From: Gordonia liuliyuniae
Lineage (GTDB): Bacteria > Actinomycetota > Actinomycetes > Mycobacteriales > Mycobacteriaceae
Reading direction: 5' to 3'
DNA: 64,000 bases
NCBI RefSeq assembly: GCF_021739025.1
Contig: NZ_JAKKOT010000003.1
Coordinates: 1 to 64,000 of the forward strand
A program made the translations under genes and the position numbers. Of the stretch, positions 18,445 through 27,444 are shown piece by piece (positions within the stretch are counted from its first letter, which is position 1; every line of letters begins with the position of its first letter). Below the pieces are notes generated by a model, which worked only from the letters and a program-made list of their open reading frames with translations, was not told the origin of the DNA and searched no databases.

Positions 18445-19731
18445 TCACTGCCCGCGCAGCAGCCCGAGCATCGCGTAGGCGGCGATCTTGGTTCCGTACG
18501 GCACGGCGGCGAGGTCGACGATGTAGTTCGGGGTGTGCGGGGAGAACGGGACCTCGTCGCCGCGCGCCCGCGCCGCCGCGACCAGTTCGGGGTCGGCGGT
18601 GCCGACCATCAGGTAGTTGAACGGCATGTCGGGGTACGGACCCTTGAGGATCTGCACATCCTCGGAGGCCGTCGCGGCAGGCAGGTCGGTGAGCACGCTG
18701 TCGTCACCGATGATCGCGGCCAGCGACGTCGACATCGACGCGGCGAGCTCGGGGTCGTTGACCAGCGGGAGTGAGCCGCCCTTCACGATGATCTCCGGCA
18801 GCAGATCGTCGCCTGCGCCCGCGTCGCGCGCGATCTGCTGGGAGACCGACTCGATCGCGTCGAGAAGGCTCGCGCGGACCCGCGGGTCGTACCAGCGGAT
18901 GTTCGTCCTGATCACCGCCTGTGACGGGATCACATTGTTGTCGGCGCCCGCCGCGATGGCACCGACCGTCAGGATCGCGGTCTGTGACGGGTCGACGTGC
19001 TCGGGAACGACCGACGAGAACGCGACGACGGCTCGCGCGGCCATCTGCAGCGGATCCTTGGTCCGCTCCGGCATGGACCCGTGCCCGCCGACCCCGTGGA
19101 AGACGATGTCGACCTGGTCGGTGCCTGCCAGCCGCGGGCCGGGCGATGAGGACACGATGCCGACCGGGGCTGGCATCGTGTGCATGCCGATGAGGACGTC
19201 GGGTTTCGGGATGAAGTTGTAGAGCCCGTTGTCGACCATCGCCTTGGCTCCGGTGATCGGCTCCTCGGCGGGCTGACCGATCAACACAGCCGTTCCCGAC
19301 CACGAATCACGCACCGTGACAAGCGCGTTGGCCATGCCGATCAGCCAGGTGACGTGCGCGTCGTGGCCGCACATGTGTGCGGCGGGAACGACTGAGCCGT
19401 CCTCGCGCGCCACGCGCACGTCGCTCGCATAGTCCAGACCGGTCTGCTCCTCGATGGCGTTCGCATCCATGTCGGCGCGATACATCACGACCGGGCCGTC
19501 ACCGTTGCGGAGCGTCGCGGCGATACCGGTGCGTCCGATGCCCTTGGTGACGTCGAACCCGAGATTCTGCAACGCCTTCTCGATCAGCCGAGACGTCTGT
19601 ACTTCACCGAACGCCAACTCGGGGTTGCGGTGGATGTCCTTGAACGTCTCGACCAGCCGATCAGTGTCAGCGTCGACCACTGCGTCGACGCGGGAGATCA
19701 GTTCCTGGGGGAGAGATGCGGCGAAGGTCAC
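18445..19731 (-). CDS. M20-family amidohydrolase
   Basis: A 428-residue di-metal hydrolase of the AmiA/HipO-like M20D group, which deacylates N-acyl amino acids or similar amides. Metal ligands are visible in MCGHDAHVTWL (Cys-Gly-His-Asp-Ala-His), QPAEEP (the catalytic Glu pair) and GMHTMPAPVG. A dimerisation domain follows (GVGGHGSMPERTKDP), and a late His is in FSPHTPNYIVD. No signal peptide is present. A minus-strand TACGGT box (19743-19738) lies 6 nt before GTG 19731, suggesting a leaderless transcript divergent from ptpB. The natural substrate cannot be told from the sequence. Confidence 0.9.
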   Translation of the reverse strand: MTFAASLPQELISRVDAVVDADTDRLVETFKDIHRNPELAFGEVQTSRLIEKALQNLGFDVTKGIGRTGIAATLRNGDGPVVMYRADMDANAIEEQTGLDYASDVRVAREDGSVVPAAHMCGHDAHVTWLIGMANALVTVRDSWSGTAVLIGQPAEEPITGAKAMVDNGLYNFIPKPDVLIGMHTMPAPVGIVSSSPGPRLAGTDQVDIVFHGVGGHGSMPERTKDPLQMAARAVVAFSSVVPEHVDPSQTAILTVGAIAAGADNNVIPSQAVIRTNIRWYDPRVRASLLDAIESVSQQIARDAGAGDDLLPEIIVKGGSLPLVNDPELAASMSTSLAAIIGDDSVLTDLPAATASEDVQILKGPYPDMPFNYLMVGTADPELVAAARARGDEVPFSPHTPNYIVDLAAVPYGTKIAAYAMLGLLRGQ

Positions 19732-19775
19732 ACGACCACCGTATCGGGGAACGGCCGAGCGCTAACCTCGTATCC

Positions 19776-20600
19776 ATGACCGACGTGCAGAAACCGAATG
19801 GACAACCCGGAGCGCCGAGCCCCATCGTCTCGCTTCCCAACATGCGGGACCTCGGCGGGTGGCGGGGCTCCGACGGACGTGCTGTCCGCCCCGGCCTCCT
19901 ATATCGGACGGCCGACTTCGCCGGGATCAGCGCCGACGACGCGAAGCTCTTCGCGGCGCTCGGGGTGCGGACCGTGTACGACCTTCGGTCCAAAGCCGAA
20001 CGCGCCGCCGCCCCGGACCTGGTGTTCGACGGAGTCGACGACATCGCGTTGGACGTGCTCGCCGACTCGGAGACCGCGATCCCCGCGAGCCTCGGCGGCG
20101 TCTTCGCCGACCCGACACTCGCCGTCGAACTCAACAAGAAGCTGAAGGACGGAACGGCCGCCGCCGCGATCGCCGGAACGTACCGCGACATGATCACCCT
20201 GCCGAGCGCGAACACCGCGTACGCTCGCTTCTTCGCCGGGCTCGCAGGCGTCGACCGGGCCCCGGTCGCCTTCCACTGCACCGCGGGCAAGGATCGCACC
20301 GGTTGGGCTGCGGCGTCGCTGCTGGCCGTGCTCGGCGTGTCCCGTGACGACGTCTTCGCCGACTACCTGCTGACCAACGACCGGCTGGTGCCCGCGTTGA
20401 AACCGATCTTCGACAAATTCGCGTCCGAGGGCGGCGACCCCGACCTGCTGTTGCCGATCCTCGGAGTCCGCAAAGAGTATCTGGCCAGCGCATTCGAGGA
20501 AGTCGACAGCCGCTACGGATCGATCGAAGGCTACCTCACCGACGGGCTGGGTCTGGACGCGAGCGTGCCCGACACCCTCCGCGCGAGTTTCCTCGAGTGA
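19776..20600 (+). CDS. ptpB: Tyrosine/lipid phosphatase, PtpB-like
   Basis: A 274-residue phosphatase with the active-site loop HCTAGKDRTG (His167, Cys168, Arg174), the signature of M. tuberculosis PtpB, which removes phosphate from Tyr, Ser/Thr and phosphoinositides. The Lys and Asp inside the loop are the hallmark of this subgroup. The N terminus (NMRDLGGWRGSDGR) is also as in PtpB, and the length matches (276). No signal peptide is seen. A TAACCT box (19763-19768) lies 7 nt before ATG 19776, so the transcript is probably leaderless. The stop overlaps the next gene (GTGA), so it forms an operon with a TetR regulator. Confidence 0.92.
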   Translation: MTDVQKPNGQPGAPSPIVSLPNMRDLGGWRGSDGRAVRPGLLYRTADFAGISADDAKLFAALGVRTVYDLRSKAERAAAPDLVFDGVDDIALDVLADSETAIPASLGGVFADPTLAVELNKKLKDGTAAAAIAGTYRDMITLPSANTAYARFFAGLAGVDRAPVAFHCTAGKDRTGWAAASLLAVLGVSRDDVFADYLLTNDRLVPALKPIFDKFASEGGDPDLLLPILGVRKEYLASAFEEVDSRYGSIEGYLTDGLGLDASVPDTLRASFLE

Positions 20601-21154
20601 CGTCGACGCGTGCGCAGATGGTGGCGAAGGCCGCCGACCTGATCGCGCGCAACGGTGTCGCGGGCACATCGATCGGCGATGTCCTCAAAGCCGCCGACGC
20701 CTCGCGTGGCTCGGTCTACCACCATTTCCCCGGCGGCCGATCGGAGATCATCGCCGAAGCGGTCCGGTTCAGTGCGGGCCGAGTCGACGACGGCCTCGCC
20801 GAGGCGGTCCGGTCGTCGCCAACCTTCATCGTCGCCGACATCGCCGCCATGTGGCGCCGCGTACTCGCGGACACCGAGTTCGCAGCGGGCAGCACTGTCG
20901 CCGCGGCCGCGACCGCGCGCGACACCGACCCGGCCGTCGCGGACGTCGCCGAGCAACACTTCGTCCGGTGGGAGGACGGCCTCGCCGCGGGCCTGCGCTC
21001 TCGCGGGTTCGACAGCGAACGCTCCCGGTCGTTGGCGGTGACGATCCTCGCTGCGATGGAAGGCGCCGTCGTGCTGTGCCGGGCACACCGGAGCTTCGAG
21101 CCGCTCGACCTCGTGGTGAAGGAAATCAGTCCGCTTCTGACATCGCCCGAGTAG
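20597..21154 (+). CDS. TetR-family regulator
   Basis: A 185-residue repressor. The N-terminal helix-turn-helix is clear (RNGVAGTSIGDVLKAADASR, then GSVYHHFPGGRSEII), and the C-terminal ligand domain belongs to the group with a conserved C terminus similar to YxaF/LmrA regulators. It overlaps ptpB by GTGA and is therefore co-transcribed. The targets are unknown; control of its own operon or of a nearby gene would be usual. Confidence 0.9.
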   Translation: MTSTRAQMVAKAADLIARNGVAGTSIGDVLKAADASRGSVYHHFPGGRSEIIAEAVRFSAGRVDDGLAEAVRSSPTFIVADIAAMWRRVLADTEFAAGSTVAAAATARDTDPAVADVAEQHFVRWEDGLAAGLRSRGFDSERSRSLAVTILAAMEGAVVLCRAHRSFEPLDLVVKEISPLLTSPE

Positions 21155-21175
21155 ATACCCGGTACATTCTCTGCC

Positions 21176-21610
21176 ATGGCTGTCACCGCAAACACCGAGT
21201 TCGACGTCGACGCACCGCCGTCGGTCATCATGGAGATCCTGCTCGACGTCGAGTCCCTCCCCGAATGGTCGGGCCCGCACAAGTCCGCGAAGATCCTCAC
21301 CGAGCATGCGGACGGAAGCCCGGCGCGCGTCGAAGCGTCGGTGACCGCCGCCGGTATCACCGACGATCAGGTCCTCGACTACACGTGGACCGAGAACACG
21401 TGCGAGTGGAGTCTCGTCGAGAGTTCGCAGCTGTCCATGCAGCAGGGCAAGTACACGGTCACTCCGAAGGGCGACGGTGCACATGTCTCGTTCGAGTTGA
21501 CGATCGACCTCAAGATCAAGCTGCCCGGACTCATCGTCAAACGAGGCCAGAAAGTGGCTGTCGAGACCGCGAAGAAGGGGCTCACGGCGGAAGCGAAACG
21601 CCGCTCCTGA
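21176..21610 (+). CDS. SRPBCC (polyketide cyclase-like) protein
   Basis: A 144-residue START-like protein: NTEFDVDAPPSVIMEILLDV, then ESLPEWSGPHKSAKI, with an antiparallel sheet and a C-terminal helix. It resembles the small mycobacterial proteins of the Rv0854/Rv0856 type, whose function is unknown. A TACATT box (21163-21168) 7 nt before ATG 21176 suggests that it has its own leaderless transcript, although it follows the TetR gene by only 21 bp. A terminator hairpin follows. Confidence 0.85.
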   Translation: MAVTANTEFDVDAPPSVIMEILLDVESLPEWSGPHKSAKILTEHADGSPARVEASVTAAGITDDQVLDYTWTENTCEWSLVESSQLSMQQGKYTVTPKGDGAHVSFELTIDLKIKLPGLIVKRGQKVAVETAKKGLTAEAKRRS

Positions 21611-21630
21611 GCAACGTCTGAACACCCGAA

Positions 21631-21666
21631 CGGCCCCGCCATGGACACCGGTCCGGGGCGGGGCCG
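21631..21666 (+). terminator. Terminator hairpin
   Basis: A 10-bp stem CGGCCCCGCC (21631-21640) pairs with GGCGGGGCCG (21657-21666), followed by ATTCTTAT. It ends the transcript of the SRPBCC gene 21 bp after its stop. Confidence 0.75.
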
Positions 21667-21776
21667 ATTCTTATGCATCGCGTCGGTAACGATCGCACCC
21701 CGAGCGCCCCGGCGCGGGTAGCCTCGGTCACGACTTCGATGGACCATCGGCAATCTTCGCGGGAGAGGAAATAAGC

Positions 21777-22301
21777 GTGCGCATGTTCAAGGGGAGCCGG
21801 GGGATTCGAGTCCTCTTCGCAGGGTTCGCAGGAGGCGCTGCGATCGGAGCGATGGCCCTCTTCGGCGGCGGCACCGCATCCGCAGACACCACGTGTTCGG
21901 CTGCGAACAACAACCGCGTCGAACACGCTGACGGCCTGAGTCGCTGCATCGCCAACGCGGGCCCCGGGTCGCGCGCCGACGCCCGCGACACCAGCAACAG
22001 CGGCGTCGCCACCGCAGTCGCGACCCAGCGGGGAAAGGCGACGAGCATCAACCTTCAGCCGGGTTCGCAGGCGCTGTCGAGCGGTGTCCGCGGCGGCAAC
22101 GCCTACTCGTTCTCCACCGGCCCGCGATCGACGTCGATCTCGATGGCCCGTGACGGCGGTACCTCGGTCGCCGTCGGCGGCTGGGGCGGCCAGGCGTACG
22201 CCGGACCGCAGGGCGCGATGTGCGCAGGAGGATTCGGTGCGGCTTACGATTCGACCACCGGGCAGTACTGCGTGAAGTCGGGGTCGATCGACATCCACTG
22301 A
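21777..22301 (+). CDS. Small secreted protein of unknown function
   Basis: A 174-residue protein with a Sec signal peptide: basic start, hydrophobic core about 12-29, and a cleavage site after TASA (about residue 36). The mature part is rich in Gly, Ser, Ala and Asn and has four cysteines (TCSAAN, SRCIAN, AMCAGG and QYCVKS), probably two disulfides. It resembles an uncharacterised actinobacterial family (possibly DUF6764), but I am not certain. GTG 21777 is chosen because GAGAGGA lies about 8 nt upstream; ATG 21783 is an alternative. It is monocistronic between a terminator and ppk2. Confidence 0.8.
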   Translation: MRMFKGSRGIRVLFAGFAGGAAIGAMALFGGGTASADTTCSAANNNRVEHADGLSRCIANAGPGSRADARDTSNSGVATAVATQRGKATSINLQPGSQALSSGVRGGNAYSFSTGPRSTSISMARDGGTSVAVGGWGGQAYAGPQGAMCAGGFGAAYDSTTGQYCVKSGSIDIH

Positions 22302-22372
22302 CACTGGCGGAGACGACCGTCGGCCGTCATCGCATTCCTGCCGAATCGGCGGGATCGCGCTAGCCTGTGCGC

Positions 22373-23332
22373 GTGGACAATCTCGACGGCTACGTGCAGC
22401 CGAACCAGGACGTCGGACCCGATCTCAGCGTCGTCTCGGGGCGGGAAGCCCTGCAGCAGCTCGTCGATCTGCGAGACACCGGCGGGTTCACGGTCGTCGA
22501 CGACGATGACGACGACCCGATTCTGCTGACACTGCCCGCACGCAACGTCGTGGACACGTGGCGCGAGGACTACCCGTACGAAGAGCGGATGAGCCGCCGC
22601 GAGTACGAGGTGACCAAGCGGCGACTCCAGATCGAGCTGTTGAAACTGCAGAAGTGGTCCAAGCAGACCGGGCAGCGGCACCTGCTTCTGTTCGAGGGCC
22701 GTGACGCGGCGGGCAAAGGCGGGACGATCAAGCGGTTCAACGAGCATCTGAACCCGCGCGGCGCCCGCGTCGTCGCACTCGAGAAGCCGTCCGAACGCGA
22801 ATCGACCGAGTGGTACTTCCAGCGTTACGTGCAGCATCTTCCCGCCGCAGGAGAGATGGTCTTCTTCGACCGCTCCTGGTACAACCGGGCGGGCGTCGAA
22901 CGCGTCATGAACTTCTGCACGCCCGAGCAGTACGACCAGTTCATGGGGCAAGCGCCCACATTCGAACGAATGCTCGTCGACGACGGCGTCCACCTGGTCA
23001 AGTTCTGGTTCTCGGTGACCCCGCTCGAACAGCGGACCCGATTCGCGATTCGCCAGATAGACCCCGTCCGGCAGTGGAAGCTGTCGCCGATGGACCTGGC
23101 GTCACTCGACCGCTGGGAGTCGTACACGGCCGCCAAGGAACGCATGTTCACCGACACCGACACCGACCATGCGCCGTGGACCGTCGTCAAGAGCAACGAC
23201 AAGAAGCGGGCACGCATCAACGCCATGCGGTACGTCCTCAGCCTCCACGACTACGACGGCAAGGACGAGACGATCGTCGGGACTCCCGACCCGCTGATCG
23301 TCGGCCGTGCACGTGACCTCGTCGGAGAGTAG
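22373..23332 (+). CDS. ppk2: Polyphosphate kinase 2 (class I-like)
   Basis: A 319-residue PPK2 enzyme that transfers phosphate between polyphosphate and nucleoside diphosphates. The Walker A loop GRDAAGKGG and the Walker B/lid region FFDRSWYNRAG are intact, and WKLSPMDLASLDRWESYT follows. The N-terminal 90 residues, including an unusual run of six Asp (VVDDDDDDP), precede the kinase core. Its longer sequence and SxMD region fit the class I group (GTP/ATP synthesis, like M. tuberculosis Rv3232c). TAGCCT (22361-22366) lies 6 nt before GTG 22373, which favours this start over GTG 22367. A second PPK2 lies at 46396. Confidence 0.93.
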   Translation: MDNLDGYVQPNQDVGPDLSVVSGREALQQLVDLRDTGGFTVVDDDDDDPILLTLPARNVVDTWREDYPYEERMSRREYEVTKRRLQIELLKLQKWSKQTGQRHLLLFEGRDAAGKGGTIKRFNEHLNPRGARVVALEKPSERESTEWYFQRYVQHLPAAGEMVFFDRSWYNRAGVERVMNFCTPEQYDQFMGQAPTFERMLVDDGVHLVKFWFSVTPLEQRTRFAIRQIDPVRQWKLSPMDLASLDRWESYTAAKERMFTDTDTDHAPWTVVKSNDKKRARINAMRYVLSLHDYDGKDETIVGTPDPLIVGRARDLVGE

Positions 23333-23363
23333 AGCGCGATCGGCCTCCGGTAACGTCGGCGGG

Positions 23364-24188
23364 GTGCGAAGTGTTGCCTCCGGACTGTTCACCGTCGTCG
23401 CGATGATCGCGGTGATCATCGCCGTACCCAGCATGTGGGTGTCGCAGCGGGTGGTCTCCACCGATGGTTTCGCGGCGTCGGCTGGCGACGCCGCACGCGA
23501 TTCCCAAGTGCAGGACTACTTCGCGGAGAAGGTCGCGGCGTCCGTCGAAGAGCAGACGAGCGTCCCGCTGGCGGGGACGGTCGTGGAACCGCTCGCCCGC
23601 GAGTACACGCGTAGCGACGGGTTCGTGCAGGACTTCCAGGAGATCGCCCGACAACAGCACGACTGGCTGTTCACGGCGCCCGGACCCGAGACCGACACGC
23701 ACGTCATGGACGTGAATGTGACGCCAATGGTCAACCGGGTCCTCGCGTCTGCGAACCTCCCGACGGAGGTCACCGTGGACCGCCCCATCTACATCGGCAT
23801 CGATCAGCACCGGTTGACCGCCGGGTCGATGGAGTCGACGGGCCGACTGGTGTCGGCGACATCGTGGACCGCGGTGATTGTCGCCGCCGTCGCGGCGATC
23901 CTCGCGCTGCTGATCGCGAATCGGCGCAGCACCGTGCTCGCCTGGTTGGGCGTCGGCGTCGTCCTCTCGGCTGCTGGCGCGTTCGGGATCGCGCAGTACA
24001 TCCGATGGCTCGCGGGCGACAAGGCCGCCGACACCGACGAGGCCGCCCGCCGAACGGTGGAGGTGGTCGCCGACGGCGTCTCCTCCGATTTGATTCGGAC
24101 GTCCGCGATCGTGGGCGCCGTCGGCGTACTCGTCATCGTCGCTGGACTTCTCCTGCGAGTCGTCGGAGGACGACAACCGAGGGTGTGA
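23364..24188 (+). CDS. Membrane protein of unknown function
   Basis: A 274-residue protein with an N-terminal membrane helix (about 3-25), an extracytoplasmic region of about 140 residues that probably forms a helical domain (QVQDYFAEKVAASVEEQT), then two membrane helices (about 165-185 and 193-213) and a last one near the C terminus (about 245-268). No enzymatic motif is visible. TAACGT (23351-23356) lies 7 nt before GTG 23364, which favours this start over GTG 23307 (inside ppk2). It follows ppk2 by 31 bp; a functional link is not evident. Confidence 0.75.
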   Translation: MRSVASGLFTVVAMIAVIIAVPSMWVSQRVVSTDGFAASAGDAARDSQVQDYFAEKVAASVEEQTSVPLAGTVVEPLAREYTRSDGFVQDFQEIARQQHDWLFTAPGPETDTHVMDVNVTPMVNRVLASANLPTEVTVDRPIYIGIDQHRLTAGSMESTGRLVSATSWTAVIVAAVAAILALLIANRRSTVLAWLGVGVVLSAAGAFGIAQYIRWLAGDKAADTDEAARRTVEVVADGVSSDLIRTSAIVGAVGVLVIVAGLLLRVVGGRQPRV

Positions 24189-24213
24189 TCGCGGGTTGCG
24201 ATGCGTCCCTCAC

Positions 24214-24285
24214 GCGAAACCTACACCGTGCGGGGCACGCATTGGTCTATCACTCGGTGTGCGGCACGAGCGGTGTAGGTTTCGC
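24214..24285. repeat. Perfect 15-bp inverted repeat between convergent genes
   Basis: GCGAAACCTACACCG (24214-24228) and its exact complement (24271-24285) flank a 42-nt loop that itself holds short GTGC/GCAC stems. It sits between the converging membrane-protein gene and the btuD-like gene. The layout matches the 9730-9802 element (perfect arms, long loop, no T-tract), but the sequence does not. Confidence 0.85.
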
Positions 24286-24332
24286 GGGCTCCGCCGAGAT
24301 CGGCCGCGCAGCCGTCCGATAGAGCGAGACGT

Positions 24333-25118
24333 TCAACTGTCCTCGTCGATGACGAACGCGAACTGCTCGGTGTCGAAGCGCAGGCGCCCGCGGTCGAACG
24401 CACTGGACACCGCGCCGCCGGCCGCGAGCTCTGCGGGCGACCCGGTGGCCATCGTGCCGTCGCCGCGCAGCAGCCACACCTCGTCCGAGAGCCGCATGAC
24501 GAGTTCCAGTTCGTGCGACGACATGAGGACAGCGATCGACTGCTCGCGTGCAAGGGAGGCGAGCAGGTCGAGGAACTCCACGCGCGACGGTGCGTCCAGG
24601 TGTGACGTCGGCTCGTCGAGCACGAGCAGTTCCGGCTCCTGCGCGAGCGCACGGGCGGCAAGTACGCGTTGACATTCACCGTCGGACAGATCGTGGAAGG
24701 GACGGTCGGCGAGGTGACTCGCGCGGACTGCTTCCAAAGCCTCTCCGGTGCGTCGTCGATCGTGGTCGGCGAGACGTCCGCTCGGCGACAGGTAGGGCGT
24801 CCGGCCGAGCGCAGCCACGTCGTAGGCGGTCAGCCTGCCCGGGTCGACGGCATCGGTCGTGACGACGGCGACGCGTCGAGCCAGCGCCGAGGCCCGCAGC
24901 GACGTGATCTGGGTGCCGTCGGAGAGCATCGCTCGACCCGACAGCGGCGGCTGCAGTCCACACACGGTGCGCAACAGCGTCGACTTCCCTGCGCCGTTCG
25001 GTCCGATCAACGCGGTGAGACGACCCGTGGCCGCCGTTGCCGACAGGTGCGCCGCCACCGTCCGTCCGCGTCGCCCGCGGTAGCCGACCGTCAGGTCGTC
25101 CAGCATGAGACCGGTCAT
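24333..25118 (-). CDS. btuD: ABC transporter ATPase, cobalamin-type
   Basis: A 261-residue ATPase of the iron/B12 (FecE/BtuD) family that powers import through the adjacent permease. Walker A is GPNGAGKST, the Q-loop region follows, and Walker B is LLVLDEPTSHLD with the H-loop in MSSHELE. The signature is LSDGECQRV rather than LSGGQ, as in the BtuD/FecE branch. ATG 25118 overlaps the permease stop (ATGA). The cobalamin riboswitch upstream of the operon makes vitamin B12 or another corrinoid the likely cargo. Confidence 0.9.
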   Translation of the reverse strand: MTGLMLDDLTVGYRGRRGRTVAAHLSATAATGRLTALIGPNGAGKSTLLRTVCGLQPPLSGRAMLSDGTQITSLRASALARRVAVVTTDAVDPGRLTAYDVAALGRTPYLSPSGRLADHDRRRTGEALEAVRASHLADRPFHDLSDGECQRVLAARALAQEPELLVLDEPTSHLDAPSRVEFLDLLASLAREQSIAVLMSSHELELVMRLSDEVWLLRGDGTMATGSPAELAAGGAVSSAFDRGRLRFDTEQFAFVIDEDS

Positions 25119-26182
25119 ACCGACCCGCCCTCTCGGCGGCCGCGCAGGAGGACGGTGATCACGACGGGGGCGCCGATGATCGCTGTCACCGCGTTGAGCG
25201 GCAAGGCCATCCGTTCGCCCGGCAGATCGGCCAGCGCACCGCACCACACGGCGAGGGTCGCGCCGACGAGCGCACAACCGGGGATCACGATCCGGTGGTC
25301 CGACGTGCGGAGCAGGCCGCGCACGAGGTGCGGAATGACCAGGCCGAGGAACCCGACCGGCCCGCAGAACGCGGTCACCACGCCGCTGAGCAAGGCTGCG
25401 GACAGCAGGGTGACGGTGCGCGCCACACGCAGGTCTACGCCCATCGACCGGGCGTAGCCCTCCCCGAGGAGGAGCGCGTTGAGGGGACGGACGGTGAAGA
25501 ACACGATGACGATCGTGCCGAGCACGATCGGTGCGGCCACCGCGAGGTCGCCCCACGACGTCGACGAGAACGTGCCGAGGCCCCAGATCATGTACTTCTG
25601 CACCGCGGTCGGGTCGGCGGTCACGATCAGCACTGACACCAGCGCGCCGGTCACCGATCCGAGCATCACACCTATCAACAAGAGGGTGACGGCGTTGCGG
25701 ACCCAGGTGGCCATCACCAGGATCACGCCGAGGACCACGGCGGCGCCCGCCGCGGCGGCGAGGACGACACCGACGCGTCCGGCCCCGGCGACCGCCCCGA
25801 CGAACGCCGGGCCGCCTGCCCCGCCCGCGAGCGACACGATCGCGACGCCGAGGCTCGCGCCCGAGTTGGCGCCGAGAATGTACGGGTCGGCCAGCGCGTT
25901 CCGGAACAGCGTCTGCATCTGCAGACCCGCCACCCCGAGCGCGGCACCCGCGATCGCCGACGTCGCGATGCGCGGCAGCCGGACGAGTCGGAGGATCGCA
26001 TCGTTGCCGGGGTCGGACGCGTCACCGCCGGCCAGTACCGCGAGGATGTCGGAGACCGGCACGATGACCGCACCGATGGACGCGGTCACCAGCACGGACA
26101 CCACGGCGACGACGACGAGCGTCACCCACGTCGTCCGCCGCGACAACGTCCACCGGGGGCGCGCTGGAGTCTTCCGAGTCAC
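25115..26182 (-). CDS. btuC: ABC transporter permease, FecCD/BtuC type
   Basis: A 355-residue permease with about ten membrane helices. Typical FecCD/BtuC segments are RLPRIATSAIAGAALGVAG, QTLFRNALADPYILGANSG and GPVGFLGLVIPHLVR; the last holds the coupling helix that docks the ATPase. GTG 26182 overlaps the stop of the binding-protein gene (GTGA), and upstream codons of the same frame lie inside that gene. Two copies assemble with two ATPases. Confidence 0.92.
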   Translation of the reverse strand: MTRKTPARPRWTLSRRTTWVTLVVVAVVSVLVTASIGAVIVPVSDILAVLAGGDASDPGNDAILRLVRLPRIATSAIAGAALGVAGLQMQTLFRNALADPYILGANSGASLGVAIVSLAGGAGGPAFVGAVAGAGRVGVVLAAAAGAAVVLGVILVMATWVRNAVTLLLIGVMLGSVTGALVSVLIVTADPTAVQKYMIWGLGTFSSTSWGDLAVAAPIVLGTIVIVFFTVRPLNALLLGEGYARSMGVDLRVARTVTLLSAALLSGVVTAFCGPVGFLGLVIPHLVRGLLRTSDHRIVIPGCALVGATLAVWCGALADLPGERMALPLNAVTAIIGAPVVITVLLRGRREGGSV

Positions 26183-27390
26183 TGAACGGGGAGTCGCAGG
26201 TAGAACTCGAAGTCGTGGTCGGGGAACAGATCCGGGTGCAGGATCGCCGAGAGGTCGCCGAGTACCAGATCGGGGCGCAGTACGCCGCGCTCCCAGTAGT
26301 CGTTGCCTCCGGATGCGTTGACCGCCTTGAGGGCGTTCCACGCGCGCTCGGCGGGTCGCGTGAACACGCGGTACCGGTCGTCCTGCTTGTACACCGCGTC
26401 GAGCGACGTCGCCGTCATATCCGACAGGATCCAGGCGTCAGCGGTCCGCTGCTTGTCGATCACCGACTCGATGGACAGTCGCAGCGACCCGGTCGAGCGG
26501 TCGCCTGCCCACGGGTAGTCGCCGCCCGCGTCGCGGGTCAGACGGCCGAAGTAGCTGCCGCCCGCGGCCATCGTCCACGTGCCGTTCTCGATGCCGCCGA
26601 GCAGGACGTTCGTCTTCGGTGCGTTCGCGACCTTCGCGGCGACCGCGTTGTAGTCGCGTTTGATCCCGTCGAAGACTTCAGTGGCCGCTTTCTCATGGCC
26701 GGTGAGGGCGCCGAAGAACTTGATCCATTCGGCGCGGCCGAGTGGGCTCGTCTCCAACCAGTCGGCGTCGGCGAGAACGTCGACGCCCGCCTGCTGGAGC
26801 TTGGGATACGACGGATCGTCCATGCCGTCCGAGACGAGGACGTCCGGCCGCCCGGCGATCACCTTCTCGACGTTGGGGACGCCCGCCTCCGCGTACTGGG
26901 TGACCTTCCCCTCGTCGATGCGGCTCCGCACCTGTGGCGTCGACACGAAGTCTGTCGTGCTGACCCCGGTCACCGCGTCGGCGGCGCCGAGCGCGGCCAT
27001 GGCAGGCAGATGCGTCGTCGACCCCGAGTACATCGTCCGGATCGGCACCTCGACCTGCGGGGCGTCCGCGAGCGCACCGTCGAGCTTCGGGGTGGGCGCA
27101 CCGCAGCGGACCAGCACATACGATGCGGGCGCTGCGCCGGGGGCCGGCTCCTTGACGGTCAGCACCTGATACGACTTGTGGTAGGTGATCGCCAACCCGG
27201 TCGCATCGGTGATCGTCGACTTGTCCGGGAAGTAGTCGGTGTTCGCGTCGAAGTCGGTGATGCAGTCACGGTCGGCGCCCGCGTCGTTCGACGAGGAGCC
27301 CGAACAGCCGGCGACGGCCAGGGCGGCGACGAGCAGACAGGCGGTGATACGCCTGGAGACGGGAACGCTCTTACGGGAACGGGGGTGCAT
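26179..27390 (-). CDS. btuF: ABC transporter substrate-binding lipoprotein
   Basis: A 403-residue lipoprotein with signal peptide and lipobox LAVAGC (Cys about residue 28). It is related to the periplasmic-binding type III fold (VEKVIAGRPDVLVSD is the conserved second-lobe motif). It is about 120 residues longer than E. coli BtuF, with an extended N-terminal region before the first lobe. B12 specificity is inferred from the riboswitch, not from the protein. GGAG lies 7 nt upstream of ATG 27390. First gene of the btuFCD-like operon. Confidence 0.85.
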   Translation of the reverse strand: MHPRSRKSVPVSRRITACLLVAALAVAGCSGSSSNDAGADRDCITDFDANTDYFPDKSTITDATGLAITYHKSYQVLTVKEPAPGAAPASYVLVRCGAPTPKLDGALADAPQVEVPIRTMYSGSTTHLPAMAALGAADAVTGVSTTDFVSTPQVRSRIDEGKVTQYAEAGVPNVEKVIAGRPDVLVSDGMDDPSYPKLQQAGVDVLADADWLETSPLGRAEWIKFFGALTGHEKAATEVFDGIKRDYNAVAAKVANAPKTNVLLGGIENGTWTMAAGGSYFGRLTRDAGGDYPWAGDRSTGSLRLSIESVIDKQRTADAWILSDMTATSLDAVYKQDDRYRVFTRPAERAWNALKAVNASGGNDYWERGVLRPDLVLGDLSAILHPDLFPDHDFEFYLRLPVQ

Positions 27391-27444
27391 CGCACACTCC
27401 GCCTCTCTCGGGGACACACCGCCCCGGTGGCGAGGTCGCTGCGA

